Origin: Brasenia schreberi
Taxonomy: Eukaryota; Streptophyta; Magnoliopsida; Nymphaeales; Cabombaceae
Assembly: GCA_036023115.1 (NCBI GenBank)
Contig: JAYKKT010000076.1
Span: forward strand, 6,762,001-6,826,000
Direction of reading: 5' to 3'
Length of the DNA: 64,000 nt
The notes beneath the pieces are model-generated. The model did no database searches. It saw nothing but the letters and a program-made list of their open reading frames with translations, and had not been told where the DNA came from. Below are positions 1 to 13,801 of this stretch, piece by piece. The position numbers were made by a program, and so were the translations under genes. Numbering within the stretch: position 1 is the stretch's first letter; every line of letters begins with the position of its first letter.

Positions 1-1186
1 CCTTTTGCTACAGGTCTTTTCTTCTCTTGTCTTTCAATTATTATTTTCTTCTCTTTCATTAAGATTAATGGGGTTGTAATCAAGGAGCTCATGTCTCCAT
101 ATTGATGTATTAATTGAGGATCATATACTGCCCATCTCTTTTTCATTCATAGATTATCCCCTCCACTCCGACGTATCATATAAGATCATATACCTCCTAA
201 TCCCCTCCATGCCCATAACATAATTATAATTTTACTTATTTTGAAAAGCTGTAGATTAATTTTTAATTTGGACGAAAGCACTCACGAATCTTGTAAACAT
301 CAAAAACCTATTTTCTGCACTCTATACACGTCCAGTAAATGACTTTTATTTCATTATTCCCTACTCCGAATGTTCCAAAAATTTTCATATCTAATCTAAA
401 CACACTAACACACTTTTCATAAAATGTTCAAGAATTTTAGGCTTGTGAAACATCATAAATAAAATTAGAGAATATCAAATAAAATCATAATAGATTCTGT
501 AAAACGAGAAATTCTTGCAATAGAGGGTGGGTAATGATCCCATATCTTTGTGTACAGTGAGTTGTTTTTATTGAAAATAATCTCATTGGAAATCTTAAAT
601 ATATAGCTTTATAATAAGACTAATTTCATAGAAATGAGAGGTTTAAGCATAAAGATACAATCATTTTCCTAAACTTCTAATTTCTTATTACAAATTTGTC
701 TTGAATATCTTAGTGGGGTCTATTTTCGGATTTAATTGAATAAATCTAGAGAATATAAAATAAAAAAAATTTTTGAATCTGTATATAAAGCTCTATTTTT
801 TGTTAAATTTTTAGAGATTCAAAAGCTATATAAAAAAATCAGAAACAAGCCTCTGAAAATAGAATCGGTTTCTGTTTTTTATGACTTGGAATATTTTAAA
901 GTTAAGAAATAAAATCATGATTTTGTTAAGTTTTTGGAATTGAAGTTTGGTTTTGAAAACTTACCGGATCTCAAACGATTTTCAAAGAGTCTAGGGTGAC
1001 CCTTGAGCATCGTTTCAAGAAGGCCTACATCGAAAAAAAATCACTTACCTACAATCGCTACATGAAGTCAGAATTTAATTGTGCCAGTTTGAGCAAACTA
1101 GTTGCACGCTCACTTATATGATGTAGTTTGTAAATTTTATTTCAAATCTCTAAATAGACTTTGAAATAAAAATTCACATCTACAAC
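1..1186 (+). repeat. 3' part of a long LTR, family B (truncated by window edge)
   Basis: Aligns by eye, in the same orientation, with 37,790-39,000. Shared landmarks include the block around 'caagaattttagg', 'gggtgggtaatgatcccatatc' against 'ggggttgggtaaaagtcccatatc', 'caagaaggcctaca', and the end 'cacatctaca'. The other copy is a complete solo LTR with a target duplication, so this stretch is the last ~1.2 kb of the same LTR. It has no coding capacity. No primer-binding site follows at 1187, so it is probably a solo or truncated LTR next to the minus-strand Copia element. Confidence 0.7.
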
Positions 1187-1189
1187 TTT

Positions 1190-4100
1190 GAACTATCCGA
1201 TCTACTTAGAACAAGTGTGCATGTTTTACATATAAAATTCTAATAGTAGTATATTTCATGTTTAAATTGACATATTTTTATATATAGGTCTATTAAGAAC
1301 AAAGCTCTAACCTTCCTTTTATTTACTTATGAGACCAAGTACTTTCTACCTTGGGATGGATATGATTTAGTAAGTACTTGAAATAACTCTAATGATGTAC
1401 TTTTCTCATTGAACTCAAGACTTGATGCTACTCAAGAGTCGAGATTCTACCATTGGTGATCATTTAAAATATCGACTTGACTCCAATCCTTCATCAATAC
1501 TTTCCATGCCAAATCTCTTATCAATCCTTTCATATAAGAATCTGCAAGATTTTGTTCTTACCTTATATAAATATATAAATAACAAAGATCACTCCATTTG
1601 TAATCAAGTCTTTCACATTACTATGTCTTAGTCCAACGTGTCTAGACTTTTCATAATACACTTTCCTAAATGCCTTTGAAAGTGTTGACCCACTATCACA
1701 CTATATAGATATTGGTGCCATTAATTTTGGCCATATTGGAATCTCATTAAGCATGTTTCTATGCTATTCAACTTATTTTCCTACCATAGCTAAAGCTACA
1801 AATTCTACAAAGCTATAGTTACAAACTCTACATCCATGGTGAAATCGGTAATGCAAGTTTGTTTCTTTGATCCCTAAGAAACAACACCGACAAAGAAGAG
1901 TTGAAGACCCAATCACTTGTTGAAGTATGATCTTCCTGTATAACTTACCCAAATGGCATCTTTGTATCCTTCCAAAGTTGAAGGATTACCATTATAGTTT
2001 ACACTATAATTAATTTATCCTTTTAAGTATTTCAATACTCTACGGATAGCATGCTAGTGGTTCTTACTTGCATTGCTTGTATACTAACTTAGTCTATCTA
2101 TAGCATATGCAATATATGGTTATGTACAAGTTATAATATACATCAAGCATCCAATTATTTTTGTATACTCATGTTGTGCAACCGTGACAACCACTATTTG
2201 GTACAAATTTAATGCTAGAGTCAAATGGTGTAGTAACAGATGATAGTCAAAGTGATCAAATTCTCTTTAATACCTTTTCTTTATAATGAGATTGAGATAA
2301 TCTTAGACTACTACCATCTCTAGTTATCTTGAACCTTAGGATCACATCTACTACCCTATATCCTTCATGTCAAATTACTAGACAATAATCTCTTAGTATT
2401 TTCTACCTCATCCATACAATACAAAAAATTGGCATGTCATCCATATATAAAAAAATCATGATACCTTTTCTATTATGAAATTTACTATACACATACTTGT
2501 CGCTAGATTCATTTATTTTATATCATTTAGCAATAACAACATGGTCAAATTTTTTATGTCATTGCTTAGGGGCTTGCTTAAGTTCATACAAGTGACTTAA
2601 CTAATCTTACAAACTTTATTTTCTTGACCTAGGAACTACAAACCCTTCGAAGTTGCTACCACATATAATTTCCTCATCCAACTCACCATTTAAAAATGTT
2701 GTTTTAACATCAATTTCATGAATAACAAATTTATAATGGAAGCAAGTGCAAAGCACTCTAATTGTAGCAATTCTGCTACAAGGTGCGATAATGTATAAAA
2801 AAAAATAGTCACTCCAGTTCTTTAGTGTAAACCCTTAGCAACTTAGTCTTGCCTTTAAATTTATCAATGGTCTCCATCTACCTTCATTTTCTTTTTGAAA
2901 ATCCATTTACAACCAATGCAGCTTGGAACCAGGTGAGGAGGTCTAAATAATTTCCAAGTTTTGTTCCCCATTATTCAGTTCATTTCATCTTGTATAGCCT
3001 TCTTTCCTAAATGTTGCATCTTAAGACTTTGTTTCCTCTCTTTCAAATGGTTTTAGATCACTTTTTGTATTATAGCATACTAAGATGCATAACATCTCTA
3101 TGTAGTCTCTTATTCCCTTCAACTAGGAAACATGTAGAAATCGATCCATATGTTTTTAGTCTTCCTAATTCTTTTTACTCTTTTTCTAGGTTTAGAACTT
3201 TCTAATGTATCTTTATTTGATATATTATTCTCTCGGATCATACGCTCACCTCTCATTAACATGGAAAGTATCGCTTCTGAGTCTTCGAATCGAAAGTTAA
3301 ATCTATCTGCTTGAAATATTGCATCCCTAGACTAAATGCCACTATATTCACATAGATATTGAGTCGCTGGATTCAACTGTAACTCTGAATCTTATATGCC
3401 CTATTGCTTTTCAATATATCCCAAGAAGACATATTTAATTCCTCTTCTACCTAACTTTCTTTTGGACTCCAAAACTTTAACAATAACTTTATAATCCAAA
3501 CTTTGAGAAAATTTAGGTTAAGACTTGTTCATATTAGAAGATAAAATAAGCAATTAATAAAGCTTCACCGTAATAACCATTTGATAAACCAAAATATAAT
3601 AACATAGAATTTATCATTTCTTGTTAGATTCTACTTTTTCTTTCCACCACACTACTTTATTGTAGAGAATAAGGAGTCGTAGTTTGTTAATATGATTCTT
3701 ATAGACTCAAAATAACTAGGATTATAATATTTTCCTCTCCTATCAATTCTCAAACACTTAATGAAAGTTTAATGCTTAAGTTCCACTTGAGTATTGAAAA
3801 TCTTAAACTTTTTAAAAACTTCATCTTTTGTATACATCAAATATACATAATAAATTTAGTACAATAAAAATAAAGTTACAATAAGATTACCCTTAAAAGA
3901 ATTATGACTTATCGTTATTCAACTTTTTCAAGTAATGGCATTCACTGTTATAATGCCTGAGTATTTCACAATGATAGCATCGACCTTTATTTTTAGTCTT
4001 GGTGTCCCTACCATTGTTTTATGTGAGACTTTTTGAAATCTTGATTTTTTTCTTTAAAGTTTCTATAAACTTAGTTTCCTCCATAACGTGGACTTTCTCT

Positions 4101-4790
4101 TCAATAGATTGGTCTTTAAAATCATCTTCCTTTCGGTACTCTTCCTAAGCCTATGATGATTAACCAATTGCTCAAGAAAGTTATCTTCTTGATTGTCTTT
4201 TAAAATCTTTTTAAGAATGAGAAAATTTGTCTATAATAGAGGAGACAATTATGGCTTCATTCATGCACATTTTATGTTGTTTGAAATTATTCAAGATCCG
4301 TTCAAGCTCATGTAATTGCTCTATGATAGATCTATCATCTTATAATTATTGAACGGATAATAAGAAATTTTTTACTTCTAGTATCCTCTATCATGTACCT
4401 CGCTTCAAGTTTGTTTTATAAGTACCTTTCACTTGTGGATGTTTAGTAGGTGTCAAATGAGGTATTGATATACCGTTAATGATGTAACCCGTACAAATAT
4501 AATCATCATTGTTCCACTTTTGTTTTTTCAGGACTTTTTCAAGGGTTTCCTTCTCCTTCTCCTCCAATCTTGTTGCAATGAGAATATACACAACCTTGAA
4601 TGTAGTAAGAAGGAAGTGAATCTTCTTTTGCTACCATAAGAAATTGCCCCATCAAATCTATCCAACTTGATGAAGTCGAATATCATATTTTGAAGGGAAA
4701 TAGTCATCTTCACGAATAAACCTAAAGATTGTTGGAGTCAACCACTTGTAAATGCTATGATTCTTGAGTTGTTGGCACCCGAGATATCAA
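1190..4790 (-). mobile_element. Decayed Copia retrotransposon 1 (gag-pol remnants)
   Basis: Minus-strand remnants lie in Copia order. A UBN2-type gag segment (4,713-4,391, two overlapping frames) carries KLDRFDG and RQKW-like ETLEKVLKKQKWNNDDYIC. A perfect CX2CX4HX4C zinc knuckle, CYHCEILRHYNSEC, sits at 3,979-3,938. An integrase stretch near 3,700-3,560 reads QTTTPYS...SSVVERKSRI. A reverse-transcriptase piece near 2,740-2,640 reads like DVKTTFLNGELDEEI. RNase H would fall at 2,100-1,250 but is not readable. Stops and frameshifts occur throughout, so the copy cannot encode proteins. Confidence 0.8.
3938..3979 (-). pseudogene. gag zinc knuckle of Copia 1
   Basis: The minus strand reads CYHCEILRHYNSEC, an exact CX2CX4HX4C nucleocapsid knuckle of the type that binds retrotransposon RNA. 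It is the best preserved motif of this element and fixes the strand and the gag/pol boundary. The flanking frame is broken, so it is a relic. Confidence 0.8.
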
Positions 4791-5109
4791 ATTTAACACC
4801 TTGAAAAGAAGGTGAGGATAAACACTAACCTTTAGGTTTATTTACTACCACCGATATCAAATAACTAAATGCAATTGATCCAGACAAACACCATTATGAT
4901 ACAATAAAGACCTTCAACTTGTCTTAAACAAACACAACTGAGTCGTAGACAAACCAGTAAAGCGAAGAGAAAGTTGATAATCTAATTAGTGCTATAATAG
5001 GACTTGCAAACTCCCTTGAAAAACTAAGTAAGAAAGAAGTCACACAATGATAAAAAAGGTTGGATGAATCTTGTTTACAATACTACTATATATAGATAAT
5101 GTTAAGATA

Positions 5110-5450
5110 TAACTCATGATATGCTACTAATGAGTATAATTACTACTTAAAAAGATGGTTCTTAATGCCATAACATGGATGCAAAATGGTGAAGAGTTAC
5201 AACTACTTCATGTGCTACTAATGAGCATAATTATTACTTAAATGAGTCTTAATGTTAAAATATGATTGAAAAATACTCAAGAGTTACAACCACTACATGT
5301 GCTACTAATGAGCACAATTATCACTTAAGTGGTTCTTAATGCCACAAGCATTACTTTTAAATGCTAATGAGTTAAAACCATTACATGTGCTACTAATAAA
5401 CATAATTGTCACTTAAATAAGTGGCTATTAATATCATAATATGATGGCAT
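5110..5450. repeat. Tandem repeat, unit about 90 bp, about four copies
   Basis: The phrase 'tgctactaatgagcataatt' with small changes recurs near 5,120, 5,212, 5,302 and 5,388. Each copy is followed by 'acttaa...agt...cttaatg' and by 'gagttacaac'. The array lies just outside the gag end of Copia 1, where its 5' LTR would be, and may be a repeat internal to that LTR. Confidence 0.75.
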
Positions 5451-5573
5451 CCATAACCTTCATCGAATATATTGTGGTATTTTGAAAATCACCCAATATA
5501 ATTTCAAGCACAAACTATATTCAAAACTATATTCAATAAGTGACTATTAATATCATAATAGGATGCGTAAGCA

Positions 5574-6145
5574 CAAACTATATTCAAAACCTATGCTCCT
5601 AACACTAATTTCAACATCATGATTCGATTACTATATCATTGTATGTTTACTACACTATCCTTTAAATCTTTATTTATAATAATAACAACTTCGTTTCGAG
5701 CTTTTCTTACCTGAGTACCATAATTTTAAAACCTGTATCATTAACCTACTGAACAATTTTATGATATTTCAAGAACCAATACGAATCTTATTATCTAAGA
5801 CTAACTTCCTTATCCCCCGCATCAATCGATATTAAAAATGTGAAAACTCCCTTTAATTTATTTACTACATTCAAACGACAATGTAACGAGACTAAGTTCT
5901 TTACCCACACCCGTCCATTACATAAGAACCCTCTCTGCAATTGATTTATTACATTTGGGCGAAAATATAATGACCCTAACTTACTTTTCACTGTATTTGG
6001 GCTCTGCAACGCATCACTAAGAGGAGACACCACAACGCTTATAATTTGTGTAATCGATGACATAAAAATCCGATAAAATTTTATACGGATTGTCGGAAGC
6101 CTAACACAACTCTCCTCTTTTATTCAAGCTTGAGACCCGCCATGC
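5574..6145 (-). mobile_element. RTE-type LINE, 5' segment, inverted
   Basis: Read on the minus strand, this matches the 5' part of the full RTE copy at 28,735-29,400. The leader 'gaggagagttgtgttaggct', the repeated 'aatgtaataaatcaattgca' blocks and 'agtgttaggagcataggttt' appear in the same order, with an internal deletion in the endonuclease region. No long ORF survives. Its 5' end points at the 3' LINE fragment 40 bp away, which lies on the opposite strand. Confidence 0.75.
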
Positions 6146-6186
6146 AAGATTGGTCTCTTTCATGAGCGAAGTTCACAAAGTTTTGA

Positions 6187-6318
6187 AAAGAAACAATAAA
6201 AAAATAATCTAATTTATCAATTGAGCTACCTGCTACTATTGAAAACAAAAAAATCCATATAGGCGACCCATCTAAAATGGAAAAAGGCTAGGCTTAGTTG
6301 TTGTTTGTTGTATCATAA
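6187..6318 (+). mobile_element. RTE-type LINE, 3' terminal segment
   Basis: Matches the 3' end of the RTE copy at 10,770-10,903: 'aaagaaacaataaa', 'gatctaatttatc', 'atccatatagg', 'atggaaaaaggct', then a (GTT)n-like tail 'tagttgttgtttgttg'. Short trinucleotide tails are typical of RTE elements. It is non-coding here. Confidence 0.75.
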
Positions 6319-6539
6319 ACTCGGTTATGCATGAGAGAACACAGCAGTCACATTTGTACACTAGAGAGTTAATGAATGCCAAAATTCTACTGTTTGGTCC
6401 ATCGTGCAAGAGAAGCCATCACCCATGACCAAATTGTCCATTGAGAAGCATGCTCGAGGAACTTTCCTATCTTGAAGGATAGGATTGATAGAAGATGATA
6501 ATGACAGACATTAATTATCATCACGGACATTAAATTACA
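6319..6539 (-). other. 3' flank / likely 3' UTR of the helicase gene
   Basis: No ORF or repeat is recognised between the LINE tail and the helicase stop codon at 6,540. This is the expected place for the 3' UTR and polyadenylation region of the minus-strand gene. The exact poly(A) site cannot be told from sequence alone. Confidence 0.4.
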
Positions 6540-9250
<2,711 letters not shown>

Positions 9251-9293
9251 AGTTGGATCTTCCCACTTCCTTCGCTTCTACCCTTTTCTCTCT

Positions 9294-9305
9294 GATTAGG
9301 GTTTT
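9294..9305 (-). promoter_or_regulatory. telo-box (AAAACCCTAATC) in the RH35 leader
   Basis: The minus strand reads AAAACCCTAATC about 45 bases before the ATG. Telo-boxes are common in 5' regions of plant genes for translation and RNA metabolism, where Myb-like telomere-repeat binding proteins can bind. The motif is seen directly; its function here is inferred. Confidence 0.5.
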
Positions 9306-10129
9306 CCTGAATCGGTCCGGACGAAGACGATGAATGAAATACAGCTCTCTCTCTCTCCGTCCTGGTGTGGGGTTTCTAATTGAGAAAAAGGCTTTTCCGA
9401 TTTTTATCGTGTTTCCCCAAACCTCCACCAATATCGAACAAGAGATTGCATTTTCTTCTGGCTTCTTATCTGTATTTGTTGATCTTCAGTATCGCTAAAG
9501 AATGTAATCGGCTAGTCTATCCGAACGGAAACTGAACCGGCTGACGGCCGTACCTAGCGCTGGTCAAACCTGGCTTGAAACCGAGGACCCTGAGAGTTCG
9601 GTGACGGTTATATTGTTCGAGGAAGAGCCGAACCAAAACCAATAACATCTCTAAACCCTCAAATTGATATTGGTTCAAACTAATGATCCAAATCGCCATC
9701 AATTGGAAGGCGCAAAATAGTGGAAGAGCCGAGCCCACGGGATTCCTTTTCTAACGTTCCTACTAAACGCATGCCCCAAGTTACTAACTACAAGTTTCAT
9801 TTTCCCTCTTACCCTCCTCACCCTATTGATTGCCTCTCTCTCACTTCACATGTACTCTCTTTCTTGTTGGCATTTTCGTCTCTTCTTCCATTGTTTGCTT
9901 TCTCCCTCTCTAAAATGCATTCTATCAGGTTTGAATTTTCTTTATTTTTCTTAACTTTTTCTAAACAAGACCCATAAAATACTCATTTTTCTTAAAATAA
10001 AGATGAACCCCCGTACGTCTCATATGCTAAAGAGACACATGAGGTGAGCATCACTATATAAGAAGAGACGTAAAAAATGTCTCTCCTTAAATGTCATAGG
10101 AAAAGATAAGTATACTATTTTTGTTGTAT
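9306..10129. other. Upstream region of RH35; no gene recognised
   Basis: Holds the helicase promoter on the minus strand. From 9,510 to 9,720 there is an 'accgaacc / ggttc' rich stretch that may be a short non-autonomous transposon remnant. The open frame at 9,720-9,977 (plus) is low-complexity, pyrimidine-rich and shows no motif, so I do not call it a gene. Confidence 0.4.
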
Positions 10130-10148
10130 TAAATCAAGTATACTATAT
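10130..10148 (+). repeat. Target-site duplication of the RTE copy (left; partner 10,904-10,922)
   Basis: taaatcaagtatactatat is repeated on the right side of the LINE with a single t/c difference. It sets both element boundaries exactly and shows a relatively recent insertion. Confidence 0.9.
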
Positions 10149-10903
10149 TTTGTTAGATGCATCAAAGACGAGGATGAAAAATTCTACTGATAGATAATGA
10201 TACGACTTAGTAGAACAAAAACAAAATATATGGAATGTAAGTTTGATTACTTCATAGGACACAGAAATCAAAATTGACACACATTGCATCCCCCAAAAGG
10301 AAAGTTTTAAATACCTAGGGTCAATTTTTCAGAGTGATGGAAGAATCGATGGAGATGTTACGTAGAGAATTAATGCTAGTTGGTTAAAATGGAGAGGAGC
10401 ATAAGTATTCTTTGTGATAAGAAGATACCATTAAAGTTAAAAGGTAAATATTATAGAGCAATAATTAGACGTGCCATGTTTTATGATTATGAGTGTTGGG
10501 CAGTTAATCATCAACATGTACAAAAGATGTCTGTGATAGAAATGAAGATGTTGAGATGGATGAGTAGTCATACAAGAAAAGACCTTATACATAATAAGGT
10601 TATTAGAAATAAATTAGGAGTGGTACCAACAGAGAATAAAATGATAGAATATCGTTTAAGATGGTTTGGACATATAGAAAGAAGATCAAAAGAAGAACCA
10701 AGAAGGTATGAAAAACTAAATTTTGAAAGTATTAAAAGAGGTAGAGGATGACGACAAAAGTGTTAAAAAGAAACAATAAAGAATGATCTAGCTTATTGTG
10801 AGTTAACTACTAACACGACATATGATAGGGCTCTATGGAAACAAAGAATCCATGTAGCCAACCCTGTCTAATATGGGAAAAGGCTTAGTTGTTGTTGTTG
10901 TTG
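10149..10903 (+). mobile_element. 5'-truncated RTE LINE with 19-bp target duplication
   Basis: Matches the 3' third of the full RTE copy. It joins 'gttagatgcatcaaagacga' directly to 'cttagtagaacaaa' (an internal deletion) and ends in (GTT)n. The open frame 10,380-10,751 encodes the RTE C-terminal tail (CWAVNHQHVQKMSVIEMKML, RWFGHIERR). The flanks 10,130-10,148 and 10,904-10,922 are the same 19 bp, 'taaatcaagtata(c/t)...', with one mismatch. This is a classic target-primed insertion. Confidence 0.9.
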
Positions 10904-11003
10904 TAAATCAAGTATACCATATATCAAAATAAGTCTAAAGATAAAGCATCAATTACTATCATTTAACTATTAGATCACATTTATAGCTTTGGTAGACAAA
11001 AGT

Positions 11004-11302
11004 TGTCGTGCCCCGATGTTGGAATCACCTAACGGCTTGGAACTCGTAACTGACGCTACGATGTGCACAATCTAGAAAGTTTTTCATTAAGGATATACTG
11101 GTTTAGTAGAAGCTTAAGACTAATCATTGGGAGGGTCGATTGGACTAATAGCAAGAAAACTTGAGAGTAAATAAAAAAGCAAAGTTATTATATTGATAGT
11201 ATAAAAGTGTATGATGCACAACATGCTTGGTGGTTCACATGTTGGGGCTTGGTTAAACAACCATGATGCAAAAATTCACTTGTGGAGGGTCCCCGGGTCA
11301 CA
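11004..11302 (-). repeat. LTR of the pol-less Gypsy element (3' LTR)
   Basis: Starts tgtcgtgccc and ends gggtcaca on the plus strand. It is about 90 bp shorter than its partner because of a deletion in the middle. It is bordered inside by the polypurine tract. Confidence 0.75.
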
Positions 11303-11578
11303 TTCTCCCCCACCTAAAGTGCTTGACGACCTCAAAAAACTTGGTGGTGATGATCTTACAATTCTTGAAACTATTGGCGTCTTGTCGTCTCTCGACCTCT
11401 TATACCTTCATCATCTACAACTCTTATTGTCCTCTAGGGTATAGGTGCCCGTAGTAGTTATGGCTTGCATATTCCATGTCTGTATGATAAGGGTGAGCAA
11501 AACGTCTTCGCACTCCTTTAGTCCTATGACATGAGTCTTTAAAGATACCTTGTTGCGAGGCATCTTCTATTCATCACC

Positions 11579-11803
11579 CTATAGTGTCACTTCCAATGTG
11601 GCATTCTCCTGCTTCTGACCTTCTTCTAGTCGAAGCGTCGATACTTTTCGAACTTGATCATTATCTAAAGTCATAGTGCGAACAACACACGATTTATCAC
11701 AATCCATGAAGACCACTATATTCGAGGTTGGTCGTATCTCTACATGGGTTGCCCTGAAGAACTCCATGCCCAATATCACTTGATACTCATAAAACAATAT
11801 CAT
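11579..11803 (-). pseudogene. Retropepsin-like fragment of the pol-less Gypsy element
   Basis: The open frame reads YEYQVILGMEFFRATHVEI near its start. The ILGMxFL/F pattern is typical of the C-terminal half of Ty3/Gypsy aspartic proteases. The DTG/DSG active-site half is not visible upstream, so it cannot be a working protease. It is embedded between gag and the 3' LTR. Confidence 0.6.
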
Positions 11804-11836
11804 AGTGAAGTTGGTTACCCTACACTAACTCCCCAC

Positions 11837-12264
11837 TCGAGTCGCAACAGCAACTATCTCTCCTAAGGTGAGCTTGGACTCTAAATTCACAACTTTGATG
11901 TTGCTATTGCTTCCCATTATCCTTATTCCCAAATGTTTAGCTTGTACTAGGCACATAAAATTGTGAGTTGCGCTTGTATCAACCATTCATATGGTGTCCT
12001 TGCCATTGATAGTAATTGAAATACACATGAGAGTGAAAACAAAGGCTGACTCGAGTCGCAACAGTAACTATCTCCCCCAAGATGGGTTGGACTCTAAATT
12101 CACAACTTTGATATTGCTACTGCTTCCAACTATCCTTATTCCCAAACGTTTAGCTTCTACCGGGCACATGAAATTGTGAGTTGCACTTGTATCAACCATT
12201 CATATGGTGTCCTTGCCATTGATAGTAATTGAAATGCACATGAGAGTGAAAACAGTGGTTGACG
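11837..12264. repeat. 214-bp tandem duplication inside the pol-less Gypsy element
   Basis: Two adjacent copies begin 'tcgagtcgcaacag' at 11,837 and 12,051. Both contain 'ctctaaattcacaacttt', 'cttattcccaaa' and 'ccattcatatggtgtcc'. The copies are only slightly diverged, so the duplication is younger than the element. It lies next to the protease fragment. Confidence 0.85.
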
Positions 12265-12440
12265 CTGGCACTCCCACCCCTCTTTCATTTAGAGATGAGA
12301 TGGTTGCTGCATAGTATGCTTTTGTCGATACGAAAAGCAGGCTTGCATGACACTGAACCCACATCTATTGTATTCAGCCATCTCAATGCGCCCATCCTCT
12401 TTATTTCATTCCATGGATCACTATCTTAATGCTCCATCTT

Positions 12441-12734
12441 TTACACGGCATTGGCAGCGTGTGCAAAGTCTGTCTTCTTGTGTTCGCACTCATTTGAGAA
12501 ATGTTGGCCGCCACAATACCAACACTCCCACCTGAAGGATCCCTTGCTCATGGCCTTATTTCCATGGTCATTGTTCTTCCCTTTGTCTCTTGGTGTGGTA
12601 GACTTGTGTGAGATATATTTTGAAGTATCTCTATTTCTATCCTTTTCACCATTCTGCCTTTTAGTGTCATCACTATCTTTCTTCGAACTAGTTGGTGGAT
12701 GATTATTAAGTAGATGTTTTGCCGCTATAATCAC
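12441..12734 (-). pseudogene. gag C-terminal fragment with zinc knuckle
   Basis: The frame is basic and polar (KKDSDDTKRQNGEKDRNRD) followed by CWYCGGQHFSNEC. That is one residue short of the usual CX4H spacing. Composition and place, between the LTRs and before the protease, fit a Gypsy gag nucleocapsid region. The frame is interrupted upstream. Confidence 0.65.
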
Positions 12735-13782
12735 TTCAAAAAAAGATCTACAGGTTGATCTTGTTCAGCTTTTGTTTCGTCCAAGGTTGCAATTCATTAA
12801 GGAACTTGAATAAACGATCTTCCGGGCTCATCATCCCTATAATGAACATAAGGGTATGATAAATCTTGATGTAATCTTGCAGCGAACCGTTCTATCTTAA
12901 GCCATCAAGCTTTTTTTTTATGACTACCTCAGTGTTACTTGGGAGAAAGTATTCTCGTATAGCCTATTTGAACAAATCTTAAGTGTAGATATGAGAGAGT
13001 CTTGCCTTAGTATCCTCTTGCATGCGACGCCACCATAGCATGACATCACCTTCTAGAAACATAGCCACTATTGTTAGTTTCTCATCTTCGTCCTCAAACT
13101 AACCAACCTTGAGGTAAAGTTCCATCGAGTAAAGGAATTTTTTCAATGCTTGTGCATCATGACCCCCAACAAAGGCTTTCGGTTCTCTAACCTTCATGCA
13201 ACATGGTCGGTTCGCTCCCCCACCATGTTCATGCTTGTTTGCCAACCTATACTCGACACCATCCAATCAAGCTAGCATCTCTAGCTAAGATTGTTCTGAA
13301 TCCTGTCTCTTTAGAAATTATGTAGCAACACTCTCCTCGAGTCTCTCCAATTGGGTCTTAACGTTTATCTCAATGTCTTGGACGCACTGTTCTAAGCACT
13401 CCACGCGATCACTCGTAACATGATAAGTATACTCACAAGCATCCGTGTGTCATTCAACATCTTTTATTATGGTGCTTATCTCGCTTGTCAATTGGTCAAA
13501 GCCTTCCATAACAAGATTTACAATAACATCCAAATAACTTAAAAGCTTTCCGAGCCTTATAAGTCTTGCATCAACATTATGGAGAATACATGAAATCATC
13601 TCAAGGTCGGCCAATGGTACAACCTTTAACTTCTCCTTTTTATGATGAATGAGGTCGCTACCCATCTAAGTGTTAGTGGCCATTGTGTCAACGTGGGTAA
13701 TCGTTGATAGGAGGAAGTTACCTTTATGCTATCAATAAGGAGGAGTGTGTCCTACACCCACTTGTCGATACTTCGAGTTGAA

Positions 13783-13797
13783 CCAGCTCTGATATCA
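13783..13797 (-). other. Primer-binding site (tRNA-iMet type) of the pol-less Gypsy element
   Basis: The minus strand reads TGATATCAGAGCTGG, one base off the usual TGGTATCAGAGC, directly inside the right LTR. It shows that the element is oriented to the left. Confidence 0.75.
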
Positions 13798-13801
13798 AAG
13801 T

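Noticed and set aside
9720..9977. 85-codon plus frame upstream of RH35
   Set aside because: Pyrimidine-rich, low complexity, no motif; probably promoter-side sequence.
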